Notes under the pieces: generated by a model | Told to the model about the DNA's origin: nothing | Databases searched by the model: none | What the model saw: the letters and a program-made list of their open reading frames with translations, nothing else | Program-made: the position numbers and the translations under genes | Source: Streptomyces flavochromogenes | GTDB taxonomy: Bacteria > Actinomycetota > Actinomycetes > Streptomycetales > Streptomycetaceae | Length of the DNA stretch: 64,000 bases | Assembly: GCF_000717595.1 (NCBI RefSeq) | Contig: NZ_JNZO01000039.1 | Coordinates: 8,965 to 72,964, forward strand | Direction: 5' to 3' | In this document: positions 9,158 through 17,824 of the stretch, piece by piece | Position numbering within the stretch: the stretch's first letter is position 1 | How the letters are laid out: each line of letters begins with the position of its first letter

Positions 9158-10711
9158 TCAGGCCACCGGCCCCGCGGCCTCCGCCCGGCCGCTGAGCGCT
9201 TCCAGGTCGCTCTTGCGGACCCGGATCACCAGGACGGCCGTCACCAGCGCGATCAGCACCATCGCGACGGCGGCCGTGAAGGCCGAGGAGATACCCGAGG
9301 TCAGCACCTCGTGGCCCCATGGTGGGGGCAGCTCCTGCGTCTTCATCGCCGCGGCCTGCTGCTCGGGCGTCGAGTTCGCGAGGAATCCGGGCAGCTGCTT
9401 CTCGCCCTCCTCGCGGCTCGCCGTGCCGAAGATCGTGACCAGGATGGAAAGGCCCAGCGAACCGCCGACCTGCTGCGTGGCGTTGAGCAGGCCCGACGCG
9501 GCTCCCGCCTCGTGCTGAGCCACTCCGGAGACGGCCGTGAGCGTGAGCGTCACGAAGTTGAGGCCCATGCCGAAGCCGAAGAGGATCATCGGTCCGAGCA
9601 CACCGCTCACGTAGCTGCTGTCCGAGCTGATGAACGTCAGCCAGAACAGACCCGTGCCGGTGATCGCCGCACCGCTCACCATGAACGGCTTGGGGCCGAG
9701 CACCGGCAGCAGCCGCTGGGCGAGCCCCGCGCCGGCGCCGATCGCGAAGGTCACGGGAAGGAAGGCGAGGCCGGACTGGATCGGGGTGTAGCCCAGGACG
9801 TTCTGGACCCAGAGCACGATGAAGAAGAACATGCCGAACATGGCGGCCGCCAGGCTGAGCATGATGACGTAGGTGCCCGAGCGGTTGCGGTCCGCGAACA
9901 TCCGGAGCGGGGTGATCGGTTCCTTCGCGCGGGACTCCACGACCGCGAAGGCGACGAGCAGGATGACGGCGGAGACGAAGGAACCGATGGTCAGCGCGTC
10001 CTTCCAGCCCTTCTCGGACGCGCGGATGAATCCGTAGACCAGCGCCGCCATACCGAGTGTCGAGGTCGCGGCCCCGGCGATGTCGAACCGGCCGGGGTGA
10101 CGCTCGGACTCCGCGATGTAGCGCGGGGTCAGGAAGGCGATCAGCAGACCGATCGGGACGTTCACGAAGAGGACCCAGCGCCAGTCCAGCCATTCCGTGA
10201 GGACGCCGCCGGCGAGCAGACCGATCGCGCCGCCACCGGCGGAGACGGCGGCGAACACGCCGAACGCCCGGTTGCGCTCCGGCCCTTCGGGGAACGTCGT
10301 GGTGATCAGCGCGAGCGAGGTGGGCGAGGCGATGGCGCCGCCGACGCCCTGCAGGGCCCGCGCGGCGAGGAGGTGCCAGGGCTCCTGGGCGAAGCCGCCG
10401 AGCAGTGAGGCGAAGGTGAAGAGCAGGATGCCTGCCATGAACACCCGGCGGCGGCCCAGGATGTCCCCGGCCCGCCCGCCGAGGAGCAGCAGACCGCCGA
10501 AGGTGAGCGTGTAGGCGCTGAGCACCCACGACAGGTCGGTGGTCGAGAAGGAGAGCGCGTCCTGGATGTGCGGCAGGGCGATGTTCACGATGGTGGCGTC
10601 GAGGACGACCATCAGCTGGCAGGCGGCGATGACCGTCAAGGCGATACCCGGCCGTCCTCCGGCGCGGGCTGGTCCGTCCTTGGTCTGTGTGTCGACCGGA
10701 GAAGTTGTCAC
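9158..10711 (-). CDS. MFS multidrug efflux transporter, DHA2 (14-TM) family
   Basis: Proton-driven exporter in the cytoplasmic membrane, 517 residues, with about 14 hydrophobic helices. The DHA2 motifs are visible: VVLDATIVNIALPHIQDAL (TM1), the loop motif LLLGGRAGDILGRRRVFMAG, LQGVGGAIASPTSLALI and the WRWVLFVNVPIG segment. The start is GTG at 10711, preceded by GGGGGAT. It is divergent from a TetR gene; two copies of a 20-bp palindrome lie between the starts. This pairing indicates ligand-induced efflux, probably of an antibiotic or lipophilic toxin. Confidence 0.93.
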   Translation of the reverse strand: MTTSPVDTQTKDGPARAGGRPGIALTVIAACQLMVVLDATIVNIALPHIQDALSFSTTDLSWVLSAYTLTFGGLLLLGGRAGDILGRRRVFMAGILLFTFASLLGGFAQEPWHLLAARALQGVGGAIASPTSLALITTTFPEGPERNRAFGVFAAVSAGGGAIGLLAGGVLTEWLDWRWVLFVNVPIGLLIAFLTPRYIAESERHPGRFDIAGAATSTLGMAALVYGFIRASEKGWKDALTIGSFVSAVILLVAFAVVESRAKEPITPLRMFADRNRSGTYVIMLSLAAAMFGMFFFIVLWVQNVLGYTPIQSGLAFLPVTFAIGAGAGLAQRLLPVLGPKPFMVSGAAITGTGLFWLTFISSDSSYVSGVLGPMILFGFGMGLNFVTLTLTAVSGVAQHEAGAASGLLNATQQVGGSLGLSILVTIFGTASREEGEKQLPGFLANSTPEQQAAAMKTQELPPPWGHEVLTSGISSAFTAAVAMVLIALVTAVLVIRVRKSDLEALSGRAEAAGPVA

Positions 10712-10734
10712 TATGGATCCCCCACGGAAGAATT

Positions 10735-10800
10735 AGTGAACGCACCCGTTCACTGTTCATCACGGTAGTGAGTCCCCCTCAGTGAACGCAACCGTTCACT
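10735..10800. promoter_or_regulatory. Tandem palindromic operators for the adjacent TetR regulator
   Basis: Two 20-bp palindromes, AGTGAACGCACCCGTTCACT at 10735-10754 and AGTGAACGCAACCGTTCACT at 10781-10800, differ at one central base and are spaced 46 bp centre to centre. They occupy the divergent promoter region of the MFS gene and its TetR gene. The half-site AGTGAACG with symmetric complement is typical of TetR operators. Confidence 0.85.
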
Positions 10801-10844
10801 GGGCACTGCCGACGACGTGACACTGCCTCAACGGAGAGATCCTG

Positions 10845-11462
10845 ATGGTTACTTCGCGCTCCACGGCCGCCGCCCGGCCGGCAGGGGTGGCACTGCGACG
10901 CCGTGGCCCCGTACTCGAACGGGCCATCCTGGAGGCCACGCTCGAGCAGCTGGGCAGCGTCGGATGGAACGGTCTGACGATGGAAGGTGTCGCAGTCGGC
11001 GCGCAGACGGGTAAAGCCGCGGTGTACCGGCGATGGCCCTCGAAGGAAGACCTCGTCGCCGACGCGCTCCAGGCCGGACTTCCGGCCCTCGACGAGGCCC
11101 CGGATCTGGGAAGTGTGCGCGAGGAGCTGTACGAGCTGTGCCGTCGCGTCCGGGACGTCATGTACTCCAAGCCCGGGTTCGCCCTGCGTGCCGTCCTTCA
11201 CGAATGCGATGCCGACGCCGCCGAGCGGTTCCACGGCCTGATCGTCACCGGGGTGGTCGAGCCCTCGGCCCGGCTCTTCCGGGATGTGCTGCGCCGTGGA
11301 ATCGCAAGGGGTGAGGTGCGCGCGGACGCGAACAACGACCTGGTAGTCGACGTCGTACCCGCGATGATGATGTATCGCTCGAAAGTGTGCGCGAGCGAAT
11401 GGCCGGACCGTGAGATCGCCGATCTGATCGACCGGATCATGGTGCCGCTGCTGCGTGCCTGA
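10845..11462 (+). CDS. TetR/AcrR family regulator of the divergent efflux gene
   Basis: A 205-residue DNA-binding repressor. The helix-turn-helix is MEGVAVGAQTGKAAVYRRWPSKEDLVADAL (about residues 46-75). The C-terminal helical region resembles the TetR_C_11-type ligand domain. It starts with GTG or ATG near 10845 behind a weak GGAGAG site. Its position, divergent from a DHA2 efflux gene across duplicated palindromes, makes it the likely repressor of both genes. The ligand is not predictable from sequence. Confidence 0.9.
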   Translation: MVTSRSTAAARPAGVALRRRGPVLERAILEATLEQLGSVGWNGLTMEGVAVGAQTGKAAVYRRWPSKEDLVADALQAGLPALDEAPDLGSVREELYELCRRVRDVMYSKPGFALRAVLHECDADAAERFHGLIVTGVVEPSARLFRDVLRRGIARGEVRADANNDLVVDVVPAMMMYRSKVCASEWPDREIADLIDRIMVPLLRA

Positions 11463-11588
11463 GCGGGCCGGGCGGCCTCCGAGGGGTGATGCGCACCGGC
11501 CCGGGGGTGCACTGCGACGGCCCCTCGGGCGCCCGGCGGGAATCCGGGTATCGCACCCGGCACCTACCGGCGTAACCTGTCAGGCGCC

Positions 11589-12299
11589 ATGCCGTACGAA
11601 CCACCCACCCACACCGTCGAGCGATCGCTCCGAGCCACCACCGGCGCCAAGATCGTTGCCGGAGTCGACGAGGTCGGACGCGGGGCGTGGGCCGGCCCCG
11701 TCACCGTGTGCGCCGCCGTCACCGGACTGCGCCGGGCGCCCGAAGGGCTCACCGACTCCAAACTGCTCACCCCCAAGCGCCGTACCGCGCTCGCCGCGGA
11801 ACTGGAGCACTGGGTCACGGCGTACGCCCTGGGCGACGCCTCTCCGCAGGAGATAGACGAGCTCGGCATGACCGCCGCGCTGCGACTCGCGGCCGTCCGG
11901 GCCCTGGAAGGCCTCCCCGTGCGGCCCGACGCGGTGATCCTCGACGGCAAGCACGACTACCTCGGCAGCCCCTGGCAGGTCCGTACGGTGATCAAGGGCG
12001 ACCAGTCCTGCATCGCCGTGGCCGCCGCCTCCGTGATCGCCAAGGTCCGGCGGGATGCCGCCATGGCGGAGCTGGGCGTCGACGGCGAGGACTATGGGGC
12101 GTACGCCTTCGCTGCCAACGCGGGCTACCCTTCGCCGGTCCACAAAGCGGCGCTCGAAGAGCTGGGGCCCACCCCGCACCACCGTCTCTCCTGGTCGTAC
12201 CTGGACGCGATGCCCAGGTGGTGCCACCTCAAAAAGGTCCGCCTCTCCGCCGAGGCGGTCGCGCTGGAAAGCGGGGGCCAACTCGGCTTCGACTTCTGA
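11589..12299 (+). CDS. rnhB: Ribonuclease HII
   Basis: Removes ribonucleotides embedded in DNA and RNA from RNA-DNA hybrids; cytoplasmic, 236 residues. The catalytic DEDD set is apparent: [13 protein letters not shown] (Asp and Glu), [17 protein letters not shown] and the later KVRRDA segment with SVIAKV. Length and motif order fit bacterial RNase HII. ATG at 11589 is the only start near the family N-terminus, with a weak upstream ribosome site. The next gene starts about 118 bases downstream on the same strand. Confidence 0.95.
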   Translation: MPYEPPTHTVERSLRATTGAKIVAGVDEVGRGAWAGPVTVCAAVTGLRRAPEGLTDSKLLTPKRRTALAAELEHWVTAYALGDASPQEIDELGMTAALRLAAVRALEGLPVRPDAVILDGKHDYLGSPWQVRTVIKGDQSCIAVAAASVIAKVRRDAAMAELGVDGEDYGAYAFAANAGYPSPVHKAALEELGPTPHHRLSWSYLDAMPRWCHLKKVRLSAEAVALESGGQLGFDF

Positions 12300-12416
12300 A
12301 CTTCCGGTCGCGGGATCCCGGCCCTGTCCAAGGAGCGGGTCTTCCGCGCGACCGGGGTGCACATGTGTGCCCACCCGCCGGTGCCTCGCGCAGCGGCGTT
12401 TGATAGACATCCACTC

Positions 12417-13049
12417 ATGCCTCTCATCCCCGAGGAGCCTCAGATTCACGAGAGCGCCCAGGGTCCCCGCGCCACCGCGGCCGCCGGCCGCCCCGCGTCG
12501 ACCCCCCGTCCCGTACCCGGCCCGCGTACCGCGGCCTCACCGCGCCCCGGACGCCCCGTTCCCGGGCCTGCCAGGCCCGCGGCGCCGCGCCCGCACCCCG
12601 GTCCCGCGCCGTCTTCGGCGAACACCCCGGAGAATCGTTCCGAGCAGCGATCCGCGCCGCAGCTCCAGCTGATCCCGGCCTCCGTCGACGGCGCGCTCGA
12701 CGCCGCCGAAGAGGCCCTGGACCTGCTCCTGGAGAGCGGACGGGCGCCGGGCGAGGTCCTGGTGCTCACCACCGGCGACCCGCACCCGTGGGCCACGCAC
12801 GAGCTGTCCTTCGGCGAGCCCGCCTACTGGGCCCAGCAGGACACCGGTGACGACGTGTTCTTCGCGCACGCCGCCGCCGTGGAGCGGGCGACCGCCCGCC
12901 CCGTGGTGATCGTCGCCGTCAACGGCGGAGACGACGAGACGGCCGCCAAGGCCCTGCCGTCGGCCATGGCCCGCGCCGGAGCCCTGCTCGTCGTCTGCGG
13001 TGACCCGCAGCGCGTCACGGCGCTCCTCGGAACGGGCGCCGGAGTCTGA
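12417..13049 (+). CDS. Conserved actinobacterial protein with proline-rich N-terminus
   Basis: Predicted 210 residues. The first 75 or so are low-complexity Pro/Ala/Arg. The remainder is an ordered alpha/beta domain starting at LQLIPASVDGALDAAEEALDLLLE and ending at LLVVCGDPQRVTALLGTG. No signal peptide, membrane helix or catalytic motif is seen. ATG at 12417 gives MPLIPEEPQIHE; the frame is open upstream but those codons look non-coding. It sits downstream of rnhB on the same strand and ends at a terminator shared with a convergent gene. Function unknown. Confidence 0.75.
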   Translation: MPLIPEEPQIHESAQGPRATAAAGRPASTPRPVPGPRTAASPRPGRPVPGPARPAAPRPHPGPAPSSANTPENRSEQRSAPQLQLIPASVDGALDAAEEALDLLLESGRAPGEVLVLTTGDPHPWATHELSFGEPAYWAQQDTGDDVFFAHAAAVERATARPVVIVAVNGGDDETAAKALPSAMARAGALLVVCGDPQRVTALLGTGAGV

Positions 13050-13055
13050 CGAACG

Positions 13056-13089
13056 CCCCTCCGCCGGACCGCACCGGGTCCGGCGGGGG
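13056..13089. terminator. Bidirectional terminator
   Basis: A 10-bp perfect stem (CCGCCGGACC and complement at 13061-13070 and 13077-13086), extended by C- and G-runs, between convergent genes. Confidence 0.75.
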
Positions 13090-13107
13090 CCGACGTCGTC
13101 CGCGCGA

Positions 13108-13737
13108 TCAGCGCGCGGCGGCCCGACGCAGGGGCTCGGTCGCGCCGCTCGCGGTTCGCGGCGTCAGTCGGCCGAGCTCGGCCGGACCCTCGCCGAGCGG
13201 CAGGGGAAGCGAATCGGAACTCGGACGACGGCCACCGCGGCCTTCACCGAGCACCTGCCAACCGGCTCGGGTCAGCGAGATGTACGCGCCGCAGCGGAGA
13301 CCGTGCAGGGTGCAGGCGTCGCGGAGCCCCCACATCCAGGCTCCGTCCTCCTCGGTCCAGCGCTCGTCGCCCTCACGGCAGTACATCAGCACCGCGGTCC
13401 GTACGGGTGTGCGCCTGCGGAGGTCGTGCGGAATGACCCGCCGCAGATGGGCGAGCAGTGCGTTGCGGAACTCCCAGCCGTCCGCCGGCGTGGGACGGCG
13501 GACGAACGAGGCGCTGGCGGCGATCCGTTCCTCGTGGTCCAGGATCGCGAGGACCGCCATCGAGGGCGTGGGCGTGTGGCGTGAGTGCAGTCCGCCGACG
13601 ATCTCGCGCGGATTGCTCAACAGGGGGATCCCCGCCGCGGCCCACTCGGCCGGTTCGAGTATCCGAGCGAGGCGGTTGGCGGACTCGGACGACGATCTGA
13701 GCGAGGCGGCTGTGGGCGGAGCGAATCCGAGGGTCAC
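13108..13737 (-). CDS. Conserved hypothetical protein
   Basis: A 209-residue soluble protein I do not recognise at family level. Visible features are a helical N-terminus (ASLRSSSESANRLARILEP), a conserved-looking block WEFRNALLAHLRRVIPHDLRRR, and DGAWMWGLRDACTLHGLRCGAYISLTRAGWQVL. GTG at 13737 was chosen because AAGGGAGGA lies immediately upstream; the open frame continuing to 13872 has no such site. It is downstream of, and on the same strand as, the recQ-like gene but separated by 228 bases that contain direct GTTCAC/GTTTCAC-type repeats. Confidence 0.7.
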   Translation of the reverse strand: MTLGFAPPTAASLRSSSESANRLARILEPAEWAAAGIPLLSNPREIVGGLHSRHTPTPSMAVLAILDHEERIAASASFVRRPTPADGWEFRNALLAHLRRVIPHDLRRRTPVRTAVLMYCREGDERWTEEDGAWMWGLRDACTLHGLRCGAYISLTRAGWQVLGEGRGGRRPSSDSLPLPLGEGPAELGRLTPRTASGATEPLRRAAAR

Positions 13738-13939
13738 GGTCCTCCCTTCGGATACGCGCCCGCAAGGCGGGCAAGGTCGGGTGAGGGCGCACCACAGCAC
13801 AGCCCGTCCGGACCGCTGGCGGGGCGTGCGAGGCGGTTTCCCAATTCTTGCGGGCCCGTGGGCGAGCGGCAACGAGCAATTGAGGCCGCTGACGGGATTG
13901 CGGCGGTATGCCTTTCATATCCCTGCCCAGTTGCCCATT

Positions 13940-13972
13940 GTTCACTCCCCGTTCCCCCTCCCGTTTCACCCC
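13940..13972. promoter_or_regulatory. Possible PHO-box-like direct repeats
   Basis: Three segments in 11-base register, GTTCACTCCCC, GTTCCCCCTCC and CGTTTCACCCC, overlap the 3' end of the recQ-like gene. They resemble the spacing of PhoP direct repeats in Streptomyces, but match is partial and orientation relative to the downstream gene is not ideal. Confidence 0.25.
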
Positions 13973-16149
13973 TGGACGGCAAGTACCAGCGGATACACCC
14001 CTTCCGCTCCGGCCCGTCGCAGCAGCCGCGCCGCCACCGCCAAGGTCCAACCGCTGTCGGACAGATCGTCGACGAGCAGTACCGGCCCGCCCGCCGCGGC
14101 CAGCCGCTCGCCCAGTTCGGCGGAGACCGTCAGGGTTCGCTGCAGCCCCACCACCCGCTGGGCGCTGTTGGTCCGGGACAGTCGGACATCCTCCGCCTCG
14201 GGCACGTACTCCACCGCACCGAGCAGGGGCATTCTGCCGATCTCGGCGATCCGCTGTCCGAGTGAACCCACCAGTCGAGGCCTCCGATGGGAGGCGACCG
14301 TGACCACCCCTGCCGGCCGGGCAGGTGCGTCCGGCGCTCCGGAGGCCCAACCGCCGGGCCCCTTCGCCCAGTCGGCGAGCACGTGCACCACCGCCTGCAC
14401 GACATCGTCCGGAACCGGACCATCGGCGGCGGTGTCGGCCAGCAGAGGACGCAGCCGGTTGCCCCAGCCGATGTCCGAGAGCCGTCCCAGAGCGCGCCCG
14501 CCGAAAGCCTGCTCGCCGGCCGGGATACGACCCTTCAGATCGACCCCGACCGCTGCGAGTCCGGTCGGCCACATCTTCCGCGGCTCGACCTCCACACCCG
14601 GCCGGCCCAGCTCGCCCTTCGCCGCGTCCAGTGCCGCGTCGGAGACCTTCGGATCGAAGCGACTCCCCGCGCAGTTGTCGCAGCGACCGCACGGCGCGGC
14701 CTCCTCGTCGTCCAACTGACGGCGCAGGAACTCCATCCGGCACCCCGACGACGCCGCGTAGTCGCGCATCGCCTGCTGCTCGGCCTCCCGCTGCCGCGCC
14801 ACCCAGGCGTACCGCTCGGTGTCGTACACCCAGGGGCGGCCGGTACTTTCCCAGCCGCCCTTCACCCGTCGCACCGCGCCGTCCACGTCGAGGACCTTGA
14901 GCATCGTCTCCAGACGGGTCCTGCGCAGCTCCACCAGAGGCTCCAGTGCGGGCAGGGACAAGGGCCTGCCCGCCTGTGCGAGCACGTCGATCGTGCGACG
15001 CACCTGCTCCTCCGGCGGGAAGGCGACCGAGGCGAAGTAGCGCCAGATCGCCTCGTCCTCCTGCCCCGGCAGCAGCAGCACCTCGGCATGCTCCACACCT
15101 CGCCCGGCACGGCCGACCTGCTGGTAGTACGCGATCGGGGAGGACGGCGACCCGAGGTGCACCACGAACCCCAGGTCGGGCTTGTCGAAGCCCATGCCGA
15201 GGGCAGAGGTCGCCACGAGGGCCTTGACCCGGTTGGCCTGGAGATCGTCCTCCGCCTGCTGACGGTCGGCGTTCTCCGTACGGCCCGTGTACGAGGAGAC
15301 CGTGTGACCGCACTGGCGCAGATAGGCCGTGACCTCGTCCGCCGCGGCGACCGTCAGCGTGTAGATGATGCCGGAACCGGGCAGCTCGCCGATGTGGTCG
15401 GCCAGCCAGGCCAGCCGGTGGGCCGCGTCCGGCAGCCGGACCACGCCAAGGCTAAGGCTCTCCCGGTCCAGCGCGCCGCGCAGAACCAGGGCGTCCGTGC
15501 CGGCGCCCGTACCGAGCTGCTCGGCCACGTCCGCCGTCACCCGGGCGTTCGCCGTGGCCGTGGTGGCGAGCACCGGAACCCCGGACGGCAGGTCCGCCAG
15601 CATCGTGCGCAGCCGGCGGTAGTCGGGCCGGAAGTCGTGCCCCCAGTCCGAGATGCAGTGCGCCTCGTCGACCACGAGCAGCCCGGTGGCGGCAGCGAGC
15701 CGGGGCAGCACCTGGTCACGAAAATCCGGATTGTTGAGCCGCTCGGGGCTCACCAGGAGTACATCCACGTCGCCGGCGGCCACCTCCTCCTGGACGGTGT
15801 CCCACTCCTCCGTGTTCGACGAGTTGATCGTGCGGGCGCGGATGCCTGCCCGAGCGGCCGCCTGCACCTGGTTGCGCATCAGTGCGAGCAGCGGGGAGAC
15901 GATCACGGTCGGGCCGCTGCCGCGCCCACGCAGCAGCGAGGTCGCCACGAAGTACACGGCCGACTTGCCCCAGCCCGTCCGCTGCACCACCAGGGCCCGG
16001 CGCCGGTCCGCGACCAGGGCCTCGATGGCCCGCCACTGGTCCTCGCGCAGTCTCGCCGTCCCGGTCGGGTCCGAGACGAGACGGGCGAGCACGGCATCGG
16101 CGGCGGTCCGGAGCGCGGCGCGGTCTTCCAGGGGGTCTGCGTGGGTCAT
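13966..16149 (-). CDS. recQ: RecQ family DNA helicase with C-terminal phosphoribosyltransferase-like domain
   Basis: ATP-dependent 3'-5' DNA helicase of 727 residues. Walker A is VQRTGWGKS (about 55-63), the DEAH box is [22 protein letters not shown] (from 159), the helicase C-terminal motif is [13 protein letters not shown] with [11 protein letters not shown], and the RecQ zinc site is C-x(n)-CGRCDNC near residue 505. The last 150 or so residues are not HRDC-like. They include [14 protein letters not shown] and [18 protein letters not shown], which reads as a PRPP-loop motif of type-I phosphoribosyltransferases (compare ComF). ATG at 16149 gives MTHADPLED. Divergent from a DUF4192 gene across a region with two DnaA boxes. 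The domain fusion is visible; any activity of the tail is inferred. Confidence 0.9.
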   Translation of the reverse strand: MTHADPLEDRAALRTAADAVLARLVSDPTGTARLREDQWRAIEALVADRRRALVVQRTGWGKSAVYFVATSLLRGRGSGPTVIVSPLLALMRNQVQAAARAGIRARTINSSNTEEWDTVQEEVAAGDVDVLLVSPERLNNPDFRDQVLPRLAAATGLLVVDEAHCISDWGHDFRPDYRRLRTMLADLPSGVPVLATTATANARVTADVAEQLGTGAGTDALVLRGALDRESLSLGVVRLPDAAHRLAWLADHIGELPGSGIIYTLTVAAADEVTAYLRQCGHTVSSYTGRTENADRQQAEDDLQANRVKALVATSALGMGFDKPDLGFVVHLGSPSSPIAYYQQVGRAGRGVEHAEVLLLPGQEDEAIWRYFASVAFPPEEQVRRTIDVLAQAGRPLSLPALEPLVELRRTRLETMLKVLDVDGAVRRVKGGWESTGRPWVYDTERYAWVARQREAEQQAMRDYAASSGCRMEFLRRQLDDEEAAPCGRCDNCAGSRFDPKVSDAALDAAKGELGRPGVEVEPRKMWPTGLAAVGVDLKGRIPAGEQAFGGRALGRLSDIGWGNRLRPLLADTAADGPVPDDVVQAVVHVLADWAKGPGGWASGAPDAPARPAGVVTVASHRRPRLVGSLGQRIAEIGRMPLLGAVEYVPEAEDVRLSRTNSAQRVVGLQRTLTVSAELGERLAAAGGPVLLVDDLSDSGWTLAVAARLLRRAGAEGVYPLVLAVQG

Positions 16150-16199
16150 GACTCCATGCAACCCGATCCCTCGGACATCGCGCGAATGAGCGCCGAACC

Positions 16200-16250
16200 T
16201 GTGGACAACTCGACAGGCCGACGGAAGCCCCGTTCCGGGAGTTATCCACA
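16200..16250. promoter_or_regulatory. Pair of inverted DnaA boxes
   Basis: TGTGGACAA at 16200-16208 (TTGTCCACA on the minus strand, the Streptomyces consensus) and TTATCCACA at 16242-16250 on the plus strand (the E. coli R-box consensus). They lie in the 141-bp divergent gap between recQ and the DUF4192 gene. Confidence 0.6.
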
Positions 16251-16290
16251 GGGGTTTCGGAATTCGGGAGATCACGAGACCGTCCTGACC

Positions 16291-17709
16291 ATGAACGCGA
16301 ATCACCACGAATCCAGTGACCTCACCCGTACCCGGATCACCCTGCGCGGCCCGGCGGAACTGGCCGACGCCCTGCCGTTCGTGCTGGGCTTCCACCCCAC
16401 CGACTCCGTCGTCCTGGTCGCCCTCCACGGCGAGCACGGCCGCTTCGGAGGTCGCGTCAGGCTGGGCATTCCCAGCTCGCCCAGCGAATGGGCGTCCACT
16501 GCCGATCACCTGGCCGAATGCCTCGTGGAGGGAAGCAGCAGGAGCGGCACCCGACCCGACGGCATCGTCGTCTTCCTCTGCCAGGACCCCGCAGCGGGCG
16601 AGACGGGCCGCAGGGTCATGGAACGACTGCGCCCGTTCGCGCAGCGGCTGCGCACGGCGTGCGGCGCTCTCGACATCCCCGTCTACGAGGCACTCTGCAT
16701 CTCCGACGGTCTCTTCTTCTCCTACTGCTGCCCCGACGCCCGCTGTTGCCCGCCCGACGGCACCCCGCTCGCCCTCAGCGGTACGTCGGTGATGGCGGCG
16801 ACCGCGGCGTACGCCGGAGTCCAGGTGCGGGGGTCCCTGCGGGACATGGAGAGGCGGTTCCAGCCCGCCGGCGGCCCCCGGGAGGAAGAACAGCGCGCGG
16901 CACTCGACGCGAGCGCCGCCGAGATCGTCCCCCGTATCCTCGAGGACGCCGAGGGCAAGGGGCGGGATGAGGTGCGCGAGACGACTCTGCGCCTGGCACG
17001 GCAGGTCCTCCGCCGCTTCGTCAATCCGCCGGGGGAGGCCGGGCCGACCGGCCGGACCGCCGGCTCGACCGCCCCGAGGACCGTGCGGGCGGGCATCGCA
17101 GGCACCGCCGAGAGCGACGCGGCCGACGACGCGCTGGTCGAGACCGGCGAAGCGGCCGCGCTGATCCTCGGTCTCCAGGACCGGGCGACCCGGGACCGCG
17201 CCGCCGAATGGATGGAGGGCTGGGAGGGCGCTGCCGCCCTGCGCCTCTGGCGCGTGCTTGCCCGGCGCTGCGTCGCCCCCTACCAGGAGCACGCCGCCGC
17301 ACCGCTCACCCTCGCGGGCTGGACCGCCTGGTCCGCCGGCGACGAGCCGACCGCCCGGGTCGCCCTCGGGCTCGCACTCGACATCGACCCCGAGTACGTG
17401 TTCGCCCGGCTGCTGCACCAGGCGTGCAACGAGGGGCTCGACCCCGAGTCTCTCCGCTCCTGTCTGCGGGCCGAGCGGGACAGCCGGATCGCCTCGGACG
17501 AGACCGCCTCGGGCACATCACTGCAGGTCCGGACACGCGTCGCCCACCCGCGGAGCAGTCGGCAGACCCTGAGGAAGCCCGGTCGCCAGACCCGTGGGGC
17601 GGAGCGTCGTTCCGCGGCGGGCGTCCGGCCCGCTGGGCCCGCCGCGGGCAAGCCGGGGAGCGGAAGTCCGAGGCGCGGCGGCCGGCGCGACACCAGGAGC
17701 GGACGATGA
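16291..17709 (+). CDS. DUF4192 domain protein
   Basis: A 472-residue actinobacterial protein. The DUF4192 core covers about residues 14-375, beginning [29 protein letters not shown]. It ends with a repeat-like segment [40 protein letters not shown]. The final 70 residues are Arg/Gly/Pro-rich and probably disordered. Function is unknown; it is not membrane-bound and has no recognised catalytic motif. ATG at 16291 fits the family N-terminus, though no strong ribosome site precedes it. It lies opposite recQ, sharing the DnaA-box intergenic region. Confidence 0.85.
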   Translation: MNANHHESSDLTRTRITLRGPAELADALPFVLGFHPTDSVVLVALHGEHGRFGGRVRLGIPSSPSEWASTADHLAECLVEGSSRSGTRPDGIVVFLCQDPAAGETGRRVMERLRPFAQRLRTACGALDIPVYEALCISDGLFFSYCCPDARCCPPDGTPLALSGTSVMAATAAYAGVQVRGSLRDMERRFQPAGGPREEEQRAALDASAAEIVPRILEDAEGKGRDEVRETTLRLARQVLRRFVNPPGEAGPTGRTAGSTAPRTVRAGIAGTAESDAADDALVETGEAAALILGLQDRATRDRAAEWMEGWEGAAALRLWRVLARRCVAPYQEHAAAPLTLAGWTAWSAGDEPTARVALGLALDIDPEYVFARLLHQACNEGLDPESLRSCLRAERDSRIASDETASGTSLQVRTRVAHPRSSRQTLRKPGRQTRGAERRSAAGVRPAGPAAGKPGSGSPRRGGRRDTRSGR

Positions 17710-17824
17710 CGACCGTGACCCGGCCGCCCGTCGGCGCGTTCAGCTCTCTGGCGGAGCCGTCCGAACGGTCCCGCCGACACCTCGCCGGCCGCCCGGTCCG
17801 CACAGAGAGCACCCCGTACCCGCC

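Noticed and set aside
17706..17824. ATG overlapping the DUF4192 stop as the start of the debranching-like gene
   Set aside because: It is in a different frame from the debranching-like domains, so would need a frameshift. I kept the in-frame ATG at 17825 with low certainty instead.
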